This document shows positions 1-11,270 of a stretch of 64,000 bases of DNA, piece by piece (position 1 is the first letter of the stretch; each line of letters starts with the position of its first letter). The stretch covers positions 17,527,680 through 17,591,679 of the forward strand of contig OW203734.1 of the NCBI GenBank assembly GCA_934045075.1, given 5' to 3'. The notes beneath the pieces were generated by a model. It was not told where the DNA came from. It was given only the letters and a program-made list of their open reading frames with translations, and searched no databases. Source of the DNA: Yponomeuta sedellus (lineage: Eukaryota; Arthropoda; Insecta; Lepidoptera; Yponomeutidae). Made by a program: the position numbers and the translations under genes.

Positions 1-922
1 TAAGGATGTGTAATGTAAGTCCAAAAATGTGTCATAACGTTGAAAAATGTCTAATATGTTAAATGTTTAAGAATGTGCCGTTCGATATGCGTAAACAATT
101 AGAACAAACAATTAAGCTGGCCGGCGCCGATCATAACGCGCATACACCGATATATTATTAAAACATAGATAGAATATCCTCTTAAAAACGGTGAATGAAT
201 CCACTGTCACCCTGTAGACCAATCCGCGTAGGCAGTGTTTATAGTTTTAAACTTGACATTTAGTGAAGATAATGAAGGGTGCAGCGTGAGGCGCGGGATG
301 TAAACGGGGGAGATACGCGACTGTTATTGTAACGGATGTAACTTTGGATAAACGTCAACTGTTCTCGAATTTACGACGGTAGCAGCGACTCGGGTTTATT
401 AGCTCGTTTTGCATACATTACGCAGCTGCGACGATTCGAGCGTGGTCCCAATAGCTTCGGCGGAATTTACTCTGGGTGCTCGTACTGTGAAAGACCTACT
501 AACGTTATTTGCAGGCCTATCGGCTGCAGCGGTTAAACTAATCACATGCGGTCGGCTTATGATAGAGTTTTTGTCGTTTTTAATGATAAATGAAACTTCG
601 CTTTGAATATAACGCTAAATAAATAACTTAATCTTATGATTTTGTTCCATAAGAATATTATTTGTTGTACATTGGAAAGAACAATGAATCAAAATAATTA
701 CGAATGTACCTAGTACAATTGGAGGCCTTATTGCTAAAAGCAATTTCTTCAATTAACTCGAACATATGCGCTAGTTCTTCTATGAGTATCTTCAAGAAGC
801 GGTTGAAAAAGCATTGTGTCTACTTTGTACCCGTATTTTGTACACCCGTTTTTACTGCTTTTACTATGTTCTAATGGTTGCTGGAAGAAATCTGTTACCG
901 AGATATGCTCGCCTTTGTACAT
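1..922. other. Gene-free stretch at left edge
   Basis: No gene is supported. The open frame at 409-606 has no recognisable domain and no start context worth trusting. About 620-790 resembles a repeat seen elsewhere in the window (stretches reading like attctttattgcacac followed by a variant of acaaaggcg), and 902-922 is the reverse complement of its right part. Confidence 0.5.
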
Positions 923-932
923 GTTATTTCTT

Positions 933-1023
933 AAAAAAACCTATTTAGAGGCTAAAAATTTCACCCATGCCGGGATTCGAACCCGCAACCTCTGGCTATC
1001 CGTGCCAGCGCTCTACCAATTGA
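933..1023 (-). mobile_element. tRNA-Ile-like retroposon, 5'-truncated, with target duplication
   Basis: The sense (minus) strand starts inside the A box, reads through the B box ggttcgaatcc and ends in tttttagcctctaaatagg plus Ts. It is flanked by a perfect 10-bp duplication gttatttctt at 923-932 and 1024-1033. Truncation at the 5' end plus a 10-bp duplication point to target-primed reverse transcription. It landed in an older repeat whose halves continue on both sides. Confidence 0.75.
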
Positions 1024-1033
1024 GTTATTTCTT

Positions 1034-1664
1034 GTGTAATCCTGTAAAATGTTTGTGTGTAATATAATAATAATGAATTAACTCGGTGGAGAAGACTGGC
1101 TCAAACGAGGTGATTCCCATAATAAATTGCGTTTGTATGGGAATCGCCCGCACAATCCGTATACGTTAAGATACCCCTTTAATACATGATTGAGTGTTTA
1201 TAAGTCACTCGGAATTCCATTTGGAGTTTAACTCGGCGAAGGAGATTGGCCCGAGTGCAGGGAGTTCACGCCAGGGAGGTAACAACTTTTCTGCTGTCCA
1301 ATTTGCAGCGGTATTCCCCTCAGTTTCCTGTACCGGGGTAAACCAATAGGATTTGCCGCGATCCCACTTATTTTTCCCGTGTTTTAAGCTAGGTTGTGTC
1401 TCGTGGCTTATTCGATGATTGCTGATTTGGCAACCTGATTGTTTTAGTTGCAAAGGGAAATTCATTTTATAATGTGACGTGCCTATTTTTTGTCTTTATT
1501 ATCTATTATCGATATCAACCCTTGTATGACCCCACTGTTACGGCAAGGGTTCTGTGCCTTTGTGCCCTGCAGTGGAACGGATATAGGCTAGATGAGGAAA
1601 ATCTAGTATGTATTTCTGTTTACCGTTCCATAATCTTCGTTTCATAGTTTTTGCAGAATCGTAA
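1034..1664. other. Gene-free stretch
   Basis: No gene seen. 1509-1545 is a fragment of the 3' end of the 5S-like SINE in reverse orientation. About 1550-1590 resembles the tail of the tRNA-derived SINE (ccctgcagtgg motif). Confidence 0.45.
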
Positions 1665-2016
1665 GTGGCCTAGTCGAATCGAGTGAATGGTATTAATCAA
1701 AGAGTTAAGCAACAACAGGCGCGGACAGGTGCGGGATAGTTGACCGTCCCGTTACTACCGCTAGTGGCATTTTTCCGAGCGCTTCCGTGCTTCGCAAGGC
1801 ACGTTAAGTCGTGGGTGCCGGCTGTCATGTAATGGTAGTCGTTAAGCGAGAGAGGCCTTATGGGCGGCTTGATAACTTCTGACAGTAAGGCCCGCCACGG
1901 TCTTACGAACCCTCAACAACCCGGACTTGGTCCACGTGTTGGAGTATGTCCTAACCTTCCTGCAACGCAGGAAGAGACCCTTGCCCCAGCAGTGGGGACA
2001 TACAGGGTTGATATCG
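1665..2016 (+). mobile_element. 5S-rRNA-like SINE copy
   Basis: A near-complete copy of a roughly 360-bp family. The segment around 1705-1750 (ttaagcaacaacaggcgcgg and the following gacaggtgcggga) lines up with the internal Pol III promoter of 5S rRNA. The 3' end is gggttgatatcg. A few bases are lost near 1845, where other copies read catgtcagagg. Confidence 0.75.
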
Positions 2017-2599
2017 AATCGTTCCATAATTATATACTATCTGCATAGTGACGTCGCATCTCTACTTGGCTAGACACCCGCGAGCGATAATGTACCTTAA
2101 GCGCTGCAAGTTAATTCGACATCCACGATACAGTCGCCTGCTCGTCCCGCGAGCTTTGAGCCCGATCTCATTTCACACGCTAATGAACTGGAGTCTATAA
2201 GGGGTCGCATAATTATTGCTGTGCAGTCTTTGCAAAACAAATGTTCGGCAATTGTAAACGAATCCTAATTTTGATAGTTGGACGCTGTTGAGCAGTACAG
2301 TGTCGATCTACCAAATATCAACAATTGATATTTTGATACAGTCCGTTAGCTTTGGATTAAAGCTTTATTTTTCAAAAATGTGCTAAACTATTGGAACGAT
2401 TTCACTATGTAAAATTATAAAAAAACACTTAACGCAAACTTCCAATCAGGGCTAGCACATTTTACAGCATATTGTAGCATATTTCGACGCGATTGGACCC
2501 GTCAAATGTATACATTTTCAGTTTTACATTTGACGAGTCTTATCGCGTCGTAGGTAAAGTGCTACAACGCGATAGATACCAGTTACTGCAGACCATTAT
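2017..2599. other. Gene-free stretch with an imperfect hairpin
   Basis: No gene. 2487-2560 is an imperfect inverted repeat: cgacgcgattgg through caaatgta on the left answers tacatttgacgag through cgcgtcg on the right. This is the shape of a decayed MITE. Confidence 0.45.
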
Positions 2600-2854
2600 C
2601 ATCGTCATCGTCAGGCTATACTAGTCCACTGCTGGACATAGCCCTCCCCTAAAGAGCGCCACGTTGAGCTATCATAGGGGGTAATGCCCATAATCCCCAC
2701 GCTGGGCATACGGGTTGGGGATCGCAGTTCGGTGGAATTGTACTGCAGGGGGCGCTGCTGCCCACCCCCCGGTTTGTGTCCCTTAGTCGCCTTTTACGAC
2801 ACCCGCGGGAAGAATTGGGTTGGTGCTATTCTCTAGGCCGACACCACACAGCAG
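2600..2854 (-). mobile_element. Triplet-tailed retroposon (family B), full-length copy
   Basis: On the minus strand it runs from ggctgctgtgtggtg to tagcctgacgatgacgat, a triplet-repeat tail. A 7-bp repeat ccattat flanks it at 2593-2599 and 2855-2861. No Pol III promoter boxes were recognised, so it may be the 3' end of a LINE or a SINE dependent on one. Confidence 0.6.
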
Positions 2855-2861
2855 CCATTAT

Positions 2862-3303
2862 GATGATACATATTTTTGATTCTGTATCTGGGCAAGATAA
2901 GAATATTCTTTATTGTACACCAGGAAAAAATAAACATAAAATTATTATAAAGATACAGTACAAATGGGGCAAGGTGGAAGAAAAGAGAAAGCCTGGGTGA
3001 AGAATGATGTCATGTTTTGCAGCATGCGCCATACAGTTCCGTGAAATTTGGAAAAGTGGAATGCCTCATATGTTAGGAGCGTAGAATTATAAGCTGGCCG
3101 TTTCACGCTTCCTGTCTCCGTCGGCTTTTAGCGAGTCACAACAATAGCGGTCAGGTGGGCTAGTCACAGATTAAAATATGGCGTCACAGACTATCACAAA
3201 GCGAGCTGTTCGGGGGGCGACTTGGCTCACACCGAGTCGAAGACGATGATACACCGTTGTGTAAAAGCTCTTGAAAGTTGGACCGAATAGAAAGCATAGA
3301 GAA
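2862..3303. other. Gene-free stretch with old repeat
   Basis: 2870-2990 is a diverged copy of the attctttattg...acagtacaaa repeat. Nothing else was recognised up to the palindromic element at 3308. Confidence 0.4.
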
Positions 3304-3307
3304 CTGG

Positions 3308-3525
3308 TCAAATCGCGATTATTTATTAGGCAAAACGTAATTACCTTATTTCCCGACGTTTCGGCAGCGTTACAGTTGCCGTGGTCTCGGCTAGACAAAC
3401 GTCGACGAAATAAACGTCGAAAAGTCGGGAAATAAGGTAATTACGTTTTACCTAATACATAATCGCGATTTGACCCGTTTAATATATAACTATGTATGAG
3501 TATCGCGAATCATTAAGAAATGCCA
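3308..3525. mobile_element. Palindromic non-autonomous element
   Basis: Arms of about 50 bp at 3308-3357 and 3424-3473 are inverted copies (tcaaatcgcgattatttatt against aatcgcgatttga), sharing the core accttatttcccgac. The centre carries the gtttcggc...gccgtggtctcgg block common in moth repeats. The outer sequence with tatgtatgagtatcgcg recurs at 14,018 and 42,327. Confidence 0.6.
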
Positions 3526-3970
3526 TAGAGAACTGACTGCCAACCTCAAGTCGTGGAGACGCACTTTAACCTCCTCAGTCCTGAATTGAAATGACGATAG
3601 AAGAGCATCGTTATTTTCAGAAGAAACCGCTATTATTTCTTAGGAAAACATAATAGCTTTAATTGCCGTTTTGGCACTGTTACAGTCGCCGTTTTCACAG
3701 GTAGACTGATTTGCATCTACTTCACTCACACTAGATGTGTGAAGGGACCGCTCGGACGCTGCAGTTCCTGAAACATGAGTTTTATTTTTTTGTGTGTGCT
3801 TTAAAATAATAATACATACATACATACATTTTACATACTGGCACATACATTGCTTCTGGCCTCACACTAGGATACCCTGTGTCGTGGAAACCCGAAACAA
3901 CGATATCACAAACATGTAAACATTCAAGACCTGGACTTTTTTTAATAATATTAAAATGTTTATATTATTT
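3526..3970. other. Gene-free stretch with retroposon fragments
   Basis: 3640-3745 resembles the gtttcggc element in decayed form. 3838-3905 is the minus-strand end of another retroposon family (complement of ggtatcctagtgtgagg), next to a short run of tacatacata. Confidence 0.45.
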
Positions 3971-4190
3971 TTTAATGCACTAACCCGTGTTAAGGACAAT
4001 TTTAAAAACCTATTTAGAGGCTAAAAAGCTGTACGTAATACAGAGAATATTGTAAGGAGGTTCGAAATTTCACTGATGCCGGTGAGTTGCCCATTAGTTC
4101 AGTTGGAAAGAGCGCTGGCACGGATAGCCAGAGCTCGCGGGTTCGAATCCCGGCATGGGTGGAATTTTTAGCCTCTAAATAGGTTTTTAA
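3971..4190 (+). mobile_element. tRNA-Ile-like element with inverted ends
   Basis: The tRNA-like body lies at about 4089-4161, with a one-base-altered A box (tagttcagttgg) and an intact B box ggttcgaatcc. aacctatttagaggctaaaa at about 4010-4030 is repeated inverted as ttttagcctctaaataggtt at about 4165-4185. A run of five Ts, a Pol III stop signal, follows the tRNA-like body by about five bases. 3972-4005 carries the aatgcactaacccgtg end segment, here on the 5' side. Confidence 0.7.
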
Positions 4191-5072
4191 TATTAAAATG
4201 TGTTTGTTTACTGTTGTACATCAAATTGAGACAACCATTAGATAGAGAGATATAATTAATACGGTATGCGCTTGGATTCTCTTTGGTGTTCAACTGTCTA
4301 CTTTAGTTCAACCCACGTATAATTAAGCTTGAAATCATTAATTTGGATTACGTCTACTTTCATCAGCCTTTTATTTGTCTAAGCACCAAACCTACATGTC
4401 TAAAAGTTTACGTCGAAATACAGTTGAGACTTAAAGCAAATTAGGTACCAATAAGTAATTACTTCTATAATGTTTTTACTTAGGCCTTAATGCTATGAAC
4501 ACTTGCCTCGCCTCTGAGATATTGTGAGTTTGAGTCCTTACGTTTATCAATGACTTTTTTTAAGCTAAGTTTTTTTAACCTTTTCTCTTTCTTTAAAAAG
4601 GTGACCAGTGCCCTGAAATGGAATGTATACTATAGGTTGATCAAATTGGTGCTTTTAAAACTCACCTCAACCAAATATTTTTATCGTCAAAATAAATGCT
4701 GTGTATCGCTATGTACAATTTAAGCTATGTGATGTATCCTATAAGGTTTTTTCGTCCAGGAGCAATTCTTTTACAAAGGTAGTTTAGGTTTTATTTACGA
4801 ACGGTATGCCGGATCAAAATGAAATATTGCCTATACATTAAGAGACTACAAATCGAGGTGTGATCGTGCTTAGAATTGTCAATAAACTTATAAAAAAATA
4901 TTATAGCCTTAAGAACAGTTTCTATGGAAAGTCTTATAATTTTCTATTAGTCTCAGTTGTAAGCACGATAAAACAATGTGTGTCCTATAAACGTATTGGA
5001 AATGTATCATATATACGTAAATAACAAGCAAACTACGTTTATATGAGCATCGCTCCTTGAAGGAGATAATTA
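4191..5072. other. Gene-free stretch
   Basis: AT-rich sequence with no supported gene and no repeat I recognise with confidence. Confidence 0.4.
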
Positions 5073-5436
5073 AGCGCTTGTGGCCTAGGCGAACCGAATG
5101 ATTGGAATCAATTACTTGAGTTAAGCAACAACAGGCGTGGTCAGGTGCAGGATTGGTGACCGTCTCGTGACTGCCGCTAGTGGCATTTTTCCGAGCGCTT
5201 CCGTGCTTCGCAAGGCACGTTAAGCCGTTGGTGCCGGCTGTCATGTAATGGCAGTCGTTAAGCCATGTCAGAGGCCTTATGGGCAGCTTGATAACTTCTG
5301 ACAGTAAGGCCCGCCACTGTCTTACAATCCTCCACCAACCCGGACTTGGCCCCCGTGGTGGAGTATGGCCCAACCTTCTTGCGATGCAGGAAAAGAACCG
5401 TGCCCTAGCAGTGGGGACATACAAGGGTTGATAACG
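5073..5436 (+). mobile_element. 5S-rRNA-like SINE, essentially complete
   Basis: One of the best copies. It starts gcgcttgtggcctaggcg. The 5S-like promoter block is at about 5120-5170, the palindromic ctgacagtaaggcccgcc region near 5300, and it ends gggttgataacg. The 171-residue open frame on the other strand is antisense to this SINE and not a gene. Confidence 0.8.
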
Positions 5437-7055
5437 AAGTTTTATGTAAAGTTAACGCTAAAGCAATTTATATTAGAGTAGGCATTGATCTGTGAGCCTC
5501 TATCATTAGTTACGTATTTAATAATGTTGGTAATTTGAACATTCTCTACAGATTGACAGTGACATAATTATTTTAATTACTGGTTGGCACAGTGGAGACC
5601 TATCTCCACTGTGCCAACTAGTAATTAAAATAATTGTACCTATACAAGGGTACCTTATAATTAAGTAAGGAGATTCGTTACAAATTTATGTTAGCTATAG
5701 GCTGGATATAGTTTCTTATCTTCATTTAATATTGTTAATGGTCATTATTGAGTTTTAATCGTTTGCTATAGTTATAGCATTTTTAGGGTACACTAACTCT
5801 TGGAGAAATAAAACGGTGCCATAATAGGATTATTTATTGTCCGTCTGCCTGACATACCCACACACAATTCCAGTTAATGTCGGCTAGAAAATGCAAGCAT
5901 TGAGATTTGAATAAAAATTAAGCCTTGCGTTACGCAGAAACATTCCAACCCATACGTTTGTGGGTTGATAATTCACGAGGAAAATGCTTTTTTATTTAAA
6001 CATTGGTTTGGTTATGGATTTGTTCAGACGTGTTTTAATGTTAAAAATATACAGGTATCTGAGCTAACAATCCACGTTTTCATACGTATTAAATCCGATG
6101 ATGTTATTATGGGATTCAGATCAATTCAAGGCTGTTATACTTGAGTAATGAAATCGAGTGCGAACGTACGTAGTAGCCCATGATTAGATTTACAACAGTC
6201 GGTGATTTCGAGAAGAATTGTATCTATTTCTGTCCTTAACTTAAACAGCAAAAATGCTAGCATCGAACAAAAAACAAAACCCCACACTCCTTCACTTGAT
6301 TGACAAAATTACGATGACCTATGCCCCTGTAGTTCTTACCTACACCCAAAGGTCATGGCCCGCTTGACACAACAGAATTAATTCTGCCCCATGCTCCGTG
6401 CGAAGCTACTAGTCCACTTGAGGCTGCAAGGGCCACCTATTGTACCTCGGACCTCCTGCCACTTGATCTCTACTACAAGGTAAGAGGGCTCGAGTTGCAG
6501 GATAGTCTAAGAGACGCTTGGATAAAAATGCCTTGCGCCAAAAGTCTTAGAGGCTTTAATACAAAGAATATTATAAAATTAGATCTGTCTATTTTATGAC
6601 GTAATATTCTGTGATTAAAGGAACGTTCATGCATGTGCTCTGTTAGGTTGAAATAAGCGTGCAAGCGTGAACTTGACAACGATGTTTGCAAATATGTAAT
6701 AATATAATAAATAAATGACTGCTACCAGTTTTTATATGACGTAACACGTCGACTAAATATTGGTAGTGTTAAAATTGTATGATGATAATAAAATTGTATC
6801 GCCGACTATCGTAGGCGAAACCATAGCGTAGCTTATTCGTAGGCGGCTCGTAGCGGTCGTCCCGTAGCGTTTCGTAGCGTCGTAGCACGATGCTACGCGG
6901 TCGCCCCCTCACGTGCTACGGCATAATAAAGCGGTGCTGCTAGCTAATAAACCGGACTTGTTTTTTACGACTACAGAAAAGTTAAGGACTGTTCTTCTAA
7001 TATACTACTAAGGTGGGTTAGTGTGTATAATTAAATTTATAACATATCATTTAGA
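5437..7055. other. Gene-free stretch
   Basis: No gene is supported apart from the separately listed hairpin at 5566-5635. 6780-6915 is locally GC-richer, with the word cgtagc repeated many times on both strands. This is a short degenerate repeat cluster of unknown origin. Confidence 0.4.
5566..5635. repeat. 33-bp-arm hairpin (mini-MITE)
   Basis: Arms 5566-5598 and 5603-5635 are inverted copies with one mismatch and a 4-base loop (ccta). The arm ends ggcacagtggaga. This would extrude as a strong cruciform or form a hairpin RNA. Confidence 0.85.
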
Positions 7056-7228
7056 ATCGGTGGTAGCGAAGCGCTAGAATGCCGGCTTCTCAATCGGGAG
7101 CTCGTAGGTTTGCATCTCGGTATCTACCAATGACTTTGTTTTCTGAGTTTTGTACCACTCACTGAGTGAAGGAAAACATCGTAATGAAACCCTATTGACT
7201 CAAGTGTTAACATACCTCAGCGCTTGCT
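7056..7228 (+). mobile_element. tRNA-derived SINE (family D), diverged
   Basis: A tRNA-like head (ggtggtagcgaagcgctaga, then tctcaatcgggagctcg) is followed by the family body gaaggaaaacatcgt and cctcagcgcttg. The B box is mutated (aggtttgcatctc). Confidence 0.6.
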
Positions 7229-8075
7229 ACGTACATTGGCCTAAATTCGAGGATATGTGCGGTAAAGTCAGGTCTAACGAACTAACTAAAATATCATATA
7301 GATTTTTTCAAAACCGCCTCTCATTGCTTGAACGTGGTTAGTTTTTTGAGAATTTTATTTGTAATGCCTACTTTTGATTGTTGGTCATTTACCAACAATC
7401 AAAACCATGAATGTAATATTTTGTATGTAATATAATAGTCAGCAAAATCCATTGGTTTTGGGTCTTTTTACGGTGTTTGTTTCTTAATTATTAACCGTTT
7501 TTCCTGTTCATAACTTTAATAAGTTTTTACGATTTTACTTCTCTTGATATCAGATAATTCTTTCTTTCCTTTACATTATATTTTGATATTCTTTTAGTAA
7601 AGTATTTTAGAGATTTATGGCCGAAAATAAAACAACTCTTTTGACATTGTTTATTTCTAAAACCTGATAAGACTCTTTGAATTAACAAGAGGCTTTAATC
7701 TTCAGAAGAACCTTTGTTTTCGTTAACTGATTAAAAGTTTGGTCTAATTTGGATTTTATCAATTTGTTGCTTTTATAATTAAATTTATGGATAAAGTAGT
7801 TTTTGTGTACCTTAATAAAGTTATACATTTACACAGTTCAGAAATTATAAATTTTGTTTGGTCCAGTGTCAAATTAGATTAATCACAATTGATTTGTCCA
7901 CAGCAGGACAAATGCTCCCACATATACAACACACTTTTCTTTGCTATTTTCTGACATTCTAAGCTAGTCATCGGTAACAAATTACTTCAAAATTTTGCCT
8001 AAGATTCGATTACAACTTAGTTATTAAAATAAAGCAAAATTAAATGTGTGTTTTTATACGTAATATACGTCTCAC
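7229..8075. other. Gene-free stretch with perfect small hairpin
   Basis: No gene. 7372-7385 (ttttgattgttggt) is perfectly inverted at 7391-7404 around a 5-base loop. The remainder is plain AT-rich sequence. Confidence 0.45.
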
Positions 8076-8414
8076 GAAGCGCTCGTGGCCTAGTCGAACC
8101 GAGTGATTGGAATCAATCACTCGAGTTAAGCAACAATAGTCGTGGTCAGGTGCAGGATGGGTGACCATGACGTGACTACAGCTTGTAGCATTTTTCCGAG
8201 CGCTTCCGTGCTTCGCAAGGCACGTTAAGAAATTGGTGCCGGCTGTCATGTAATGGCAGTCGTTAGCCATGTCAGAGGCCTATACTTGGCGATCCTGACT
8301 CGATGACCTAGACTTGAGAACTCGGACTAGGCCCCAGTGGTATGGCCTAACCTTGCTGCGATGCAGGAAGAGACCCGTGCCCCAGCAGTGGGGACATACA
8401 AGGGTTTATATCGA
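8076..8414 (+). mobile_element. 5S-rRNA-like SINE, internally altered
   Basis: The 5' half is normal (gcgctcgtggcctagtcgaa, then the promoter block). About 8280-8330, where other copies read ggcggcttgataacttctg, is replaced by unrelated sequence containing gactcgatgacctagacttg. The 3' end is normal. Confidence 0.7.
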
Positions 8415-8416
8415 TA

Positions 8417-8693
8417 CGTCCCACTATAGGGTACAGACCTTCACACAAAGAGAAAACATCAGATTAATTACGACGCGTACATGCCGCTTATTGGCATCTT
8501 CAAGCGTCGAGTTTGAAACACTCAACACCTCAGATACTGAGGTTTCCTAACAAAGTGAGTGAATGGCATTGCTTCTATAACCTTACTAATATATGTTGGT
8601 ACATGCTAGGATTTGAATCCACGACCTCCCGAATGTGAGAGCGGCGTTCTACCGCTCCGTTATCACCACGCTGATTCATAACTTTTTGTTTAA
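8417..8693 (-). mobile_element. tRNA-derived SINE (family D)
   Basis: On the minus strand a tRNA-like head sits at about 8605-8693 (B-box-like ggattcaaatcc). It is followed by a gttaggaaacctcagtatc body and a tail containing tatagtgggacg, as in other D copies. Confidence 0.6.
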
Positions 8694-9054
8694 TTAAACA
8701 ATAGTGGTACAGTACGTTGGTAATTAATACACTTTCGATTACGAAGTTTTCCCTAAATTTAAAATTGTTCTATTATAGGGTAGAAGCTTTTCTTTTTGGT
8801 AAAGTTGCATCATCAGCAAACTGATTGTAACTGAAATCAGTACATTACTTTTTTCAAACAAACTACATATAAACGTACCGGATAAACTCACGTTTTGAAT
8901 TGCTAACACATCGACTAAGCTTGCACCCTATTACCATCATACTACGAGTGACTTTACCATAAAATATTGATGATGACCTGCTCGTAACTAAAACATCGCT
9001 CTAGCTAATTCCTATCTAGGTAAATTAAGTTAAACTTCTATCCATCTATAATCA
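8694..9054. other. Gene-free stretch
   Basis: Nothing recognised. Confidence 0.4.
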
Positions 9055-9185
9055 GCCCATATCAACCTTCTGCTGGGCATAGGCCTCCTTTTTATTGCGC
9101 CATTCCTCACGGTCCTGTGCTAATCTGATCCATCTCTGACCCGCAACCCTCACGATGTCGTCTGACCATCGTGTCGGTGGTCAAA
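9055..9185 (-). pseudogene. RTE-type LINE, C-terminal coding remnant
   Basis: Minus-strand translation gives PPTRWSDDIVRVAGQRW followed by LAQDREEWRN and EAYAQQ. This is the typical C-terminal end of insect non-LTR retrotransposon polymerases (R-W-x-D-D ... G-x-x-W ... A-x-D-R-x-x-W). Only the end of the frame is present. Confidence 0.7.
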
Positions 9186-9725
9186 TTTAGTTTACATAAA
9201 TTATCTCATGACCCAACTTATTTTTACTCGACTTATTTTATCCGAAATAAATTGATACATTACAGTACCCACCTAGAACACTGCACGGAACGTACATAGG
9301 TGAGTAAAGAGATAAAATCGACGAGCTCGCTTGTAGACAAACATCGTTACGGGCGTGCCTCCGGTCGTTATAAGGGGATTCCCCGCCGCGCCAATACGTA
9401 GCTGAATTCCCGACGTAAATCTTTTTCTGATAAGCCCCGGAGGTAGTGTGTGGTCTTGATGGTTACTGTTTGGTTTAGGAGCGAAGGTTGCTTAAAACGA
9501 TACAACTCTGTGGCAGCTGAAGAACGTGGTCGCGTGGGAATTTTATAACAGTTACATACAGGAAAATACATTGCTTCTGGCCCCACACTAGAATACCCTG
9601 TGTCGTGGGAACCAGAAACAACTAGATCACAAACTTACATCTAAGACCTGAGGTGTTTTTTATCCCCAGCCAGGGTTCGAAGCCGGTATCTCTTGCATGG
9701 TAGGCAGATGCGCCGAGGTCGTCTA
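9186..9725. other. Gene-free stretch
   Basis: 9560-9640 is a minus-strand copy of the retroposon end with complement ggtattctagtgtgggg. 9665-9713 contains a tRNA-like B box segment (agggttcgaagcc). No gene. Confidence 0.45.
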
Positions 9726-10093
9726 CGTTATCAACCCTTGTATGTCCCCACTGTTGGGGCACGGGTCTCTTCCTGCATCGAAGGGAGGTTAGGCCTTACT
9801 CCACCACGGGGGCCAGTCCGGGTTGGTGGAGGTTTGTAAGACAGTGGCGGGCCTTACTGTCGGAAGTTATCAAGCCGCCCATAAGGCCTCTGACATGGCT
9901 TAACGACTGCCATTATATGACAGCCGGCATCAACGGCTTAACGTGCCTTGCGAAGCACGGAAGTGCTCGGAAAAATGCCACTAGCGGTAGTCACGGGAAG
10001 CTCCCCCATCCTGTAACTGACCGCGCCTGTTGTTGCTTAACTAAGTAATTGGTTCCAATCACTCGGTTCGCCTAGGCCACGAGCGCTCCAGGT
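9726..10093 (-). mobile_element. 5S-rRNA-like SINE with 12-bp target duplication
   Basis: A full-length copy bounded by a perfect direct repeat cgaggtcgtcta at 9714-9725 and 10094-10105, so it is a bona fide retroposed unit. The duplication fixes the element ends: gttgat-like 3' end on the left, ggcctaggcgaacc and gagcgctcg-type 5' end on the right. Confidence 0.85.
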
Positions 10094-10105
10094 CGAGGTC
10101 GTCTA

Positions 10106-10261
10106 TTTATTTTTATTTGCCTGGTTAGTCTAGCGTAGCATGCGTGATTGCCGACTTCTATGGTTTTATTCCGGCTGAGGACCGCCGTTCTTTGATTTGT
10201 ACACATGGCGGGTGTTGTTTCAATCCGAAGCCGTCCGTGCACTGAACGACTAGTGAATGGT
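10106..10261. other. Gene-free stretch
   Basis: Nothing recognised. Confidence 0.35.
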
Positions 10262-10350
10262 AATTCAGATCGTGGCGAGTGGCAGTCTCTGGTCTTTGCC
10301 TACCCCTCTGGGATACAGGCATGAGTTTATGTTATGTCTTTTGTTCTTTA
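10262..10350 (+). pseudogene. LINE 3' end (TATG-tail family), remnant
   Basis: Reads ggcagtctctggtctttgcc then tacccctctgggatacaggc, the coding end shared with the LINE remnant at 48,498-48,800. The tail is only ttatgttatg. Confidence 0.65.
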
Positions 10351-11270
10351 CGTTTGGGATATAATAATAGTAATGCAATTAACACGCTTTACTACCAAAA
10401 ACAAGGGTCATGGGTTCGAGTGTTGTTTTTTGTACTTCGATATCGATATCAACCCTTTGTAATTGTTAAATTTTTGTTTTGTAAATTGTTCATTGTGTTT
10501 TCTATGTGTTATTTGCTTTTGCTACTGTATACCTAGTTTGATTAATGCTCTTCTTACTATGTGTGTGCAAATAAATTATTCATCTATGTATCTAAATTTC
10601 ACGTCAAATTCATTTGCCATTAATTTTAAACGTAAAGTAGAAGGCTCAAAATGAGTTTCAGGTAAAAAGGTTAAACGTTTAAAAAAATATTTAGAGTTTA
10701 AACCTACTAAGATTCCTTAGCACGGGTTAGTGTATTAAAAATAAAAATAGTATAAGGTTAAACGTGTTTTCAGTTATTTCATTTATACGTTGTACCTAGA
10801 TCAGAACCCTTTATTTGTGATCTCACACAAAGGTCTATGACTGATCTTTGTTGAAAGACTACAAGGTCTTAGAAGAAAGGTTATGCAGAAATCAAATAGT
10901 GAAAGTCTCGAGACAGACGTTGAAAAAATGAAAAAATACAGAGCTTTTCGATTTTGACATTGTCTAGAAAAGATTGTTTATCTTTCGTGAAGTTAGGAAT
11001 TGTGGAAATATAAAAAGAGGTTCATCTTACATGCGTAATTCTTGAAACACGTTTTTTTTTCTTATTTAAATTTCTGAGCGTTGTCTGATAGATTCTTAAA
11101 ACCATATTGGTTATAGGGAATGGACATAGTTTTAAAAGGTGTAATCAAAGCCAAAGTAAAAAAATATATTACTTAAGTAATTATACTCTATTGACACGAT
11201 ACAGGACATGACATTACGTAAGAAATAACATGTACAAAGGCGAGCTTATCTCTAAGATTAATCTATTTAC
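10351..11270. other. Gene-free stretch
   Basis: 10,690-10,762 holds an end fragment of the tRNA-Ile-like element (cttagcacgggttagtg). 11,155-11,262 is a copy of the repeat ending acatgtacaaaggcgagc. No gene. Confidence 0.45.

Noticed and set aside
4089..4161. Functional tRNA gene
   Set aside because: tRNA-Ile-like boxes are present but the anticodon arm does not match tRNA-Ile, the T stem has an extra or mismatched base, and the sequence recurs as part of a dispersed element.
5120..5170. Genuine 5S rRNA gene
   Set aside because: Only the internal promoter region is similar; the rest of the 5S molecule is not preserved.
4909..5424. 171-residue minus-strand open frame
   Set aside because: Lies antisense to a 5S-like SINE; similar frames occur in other copies of the repeat.
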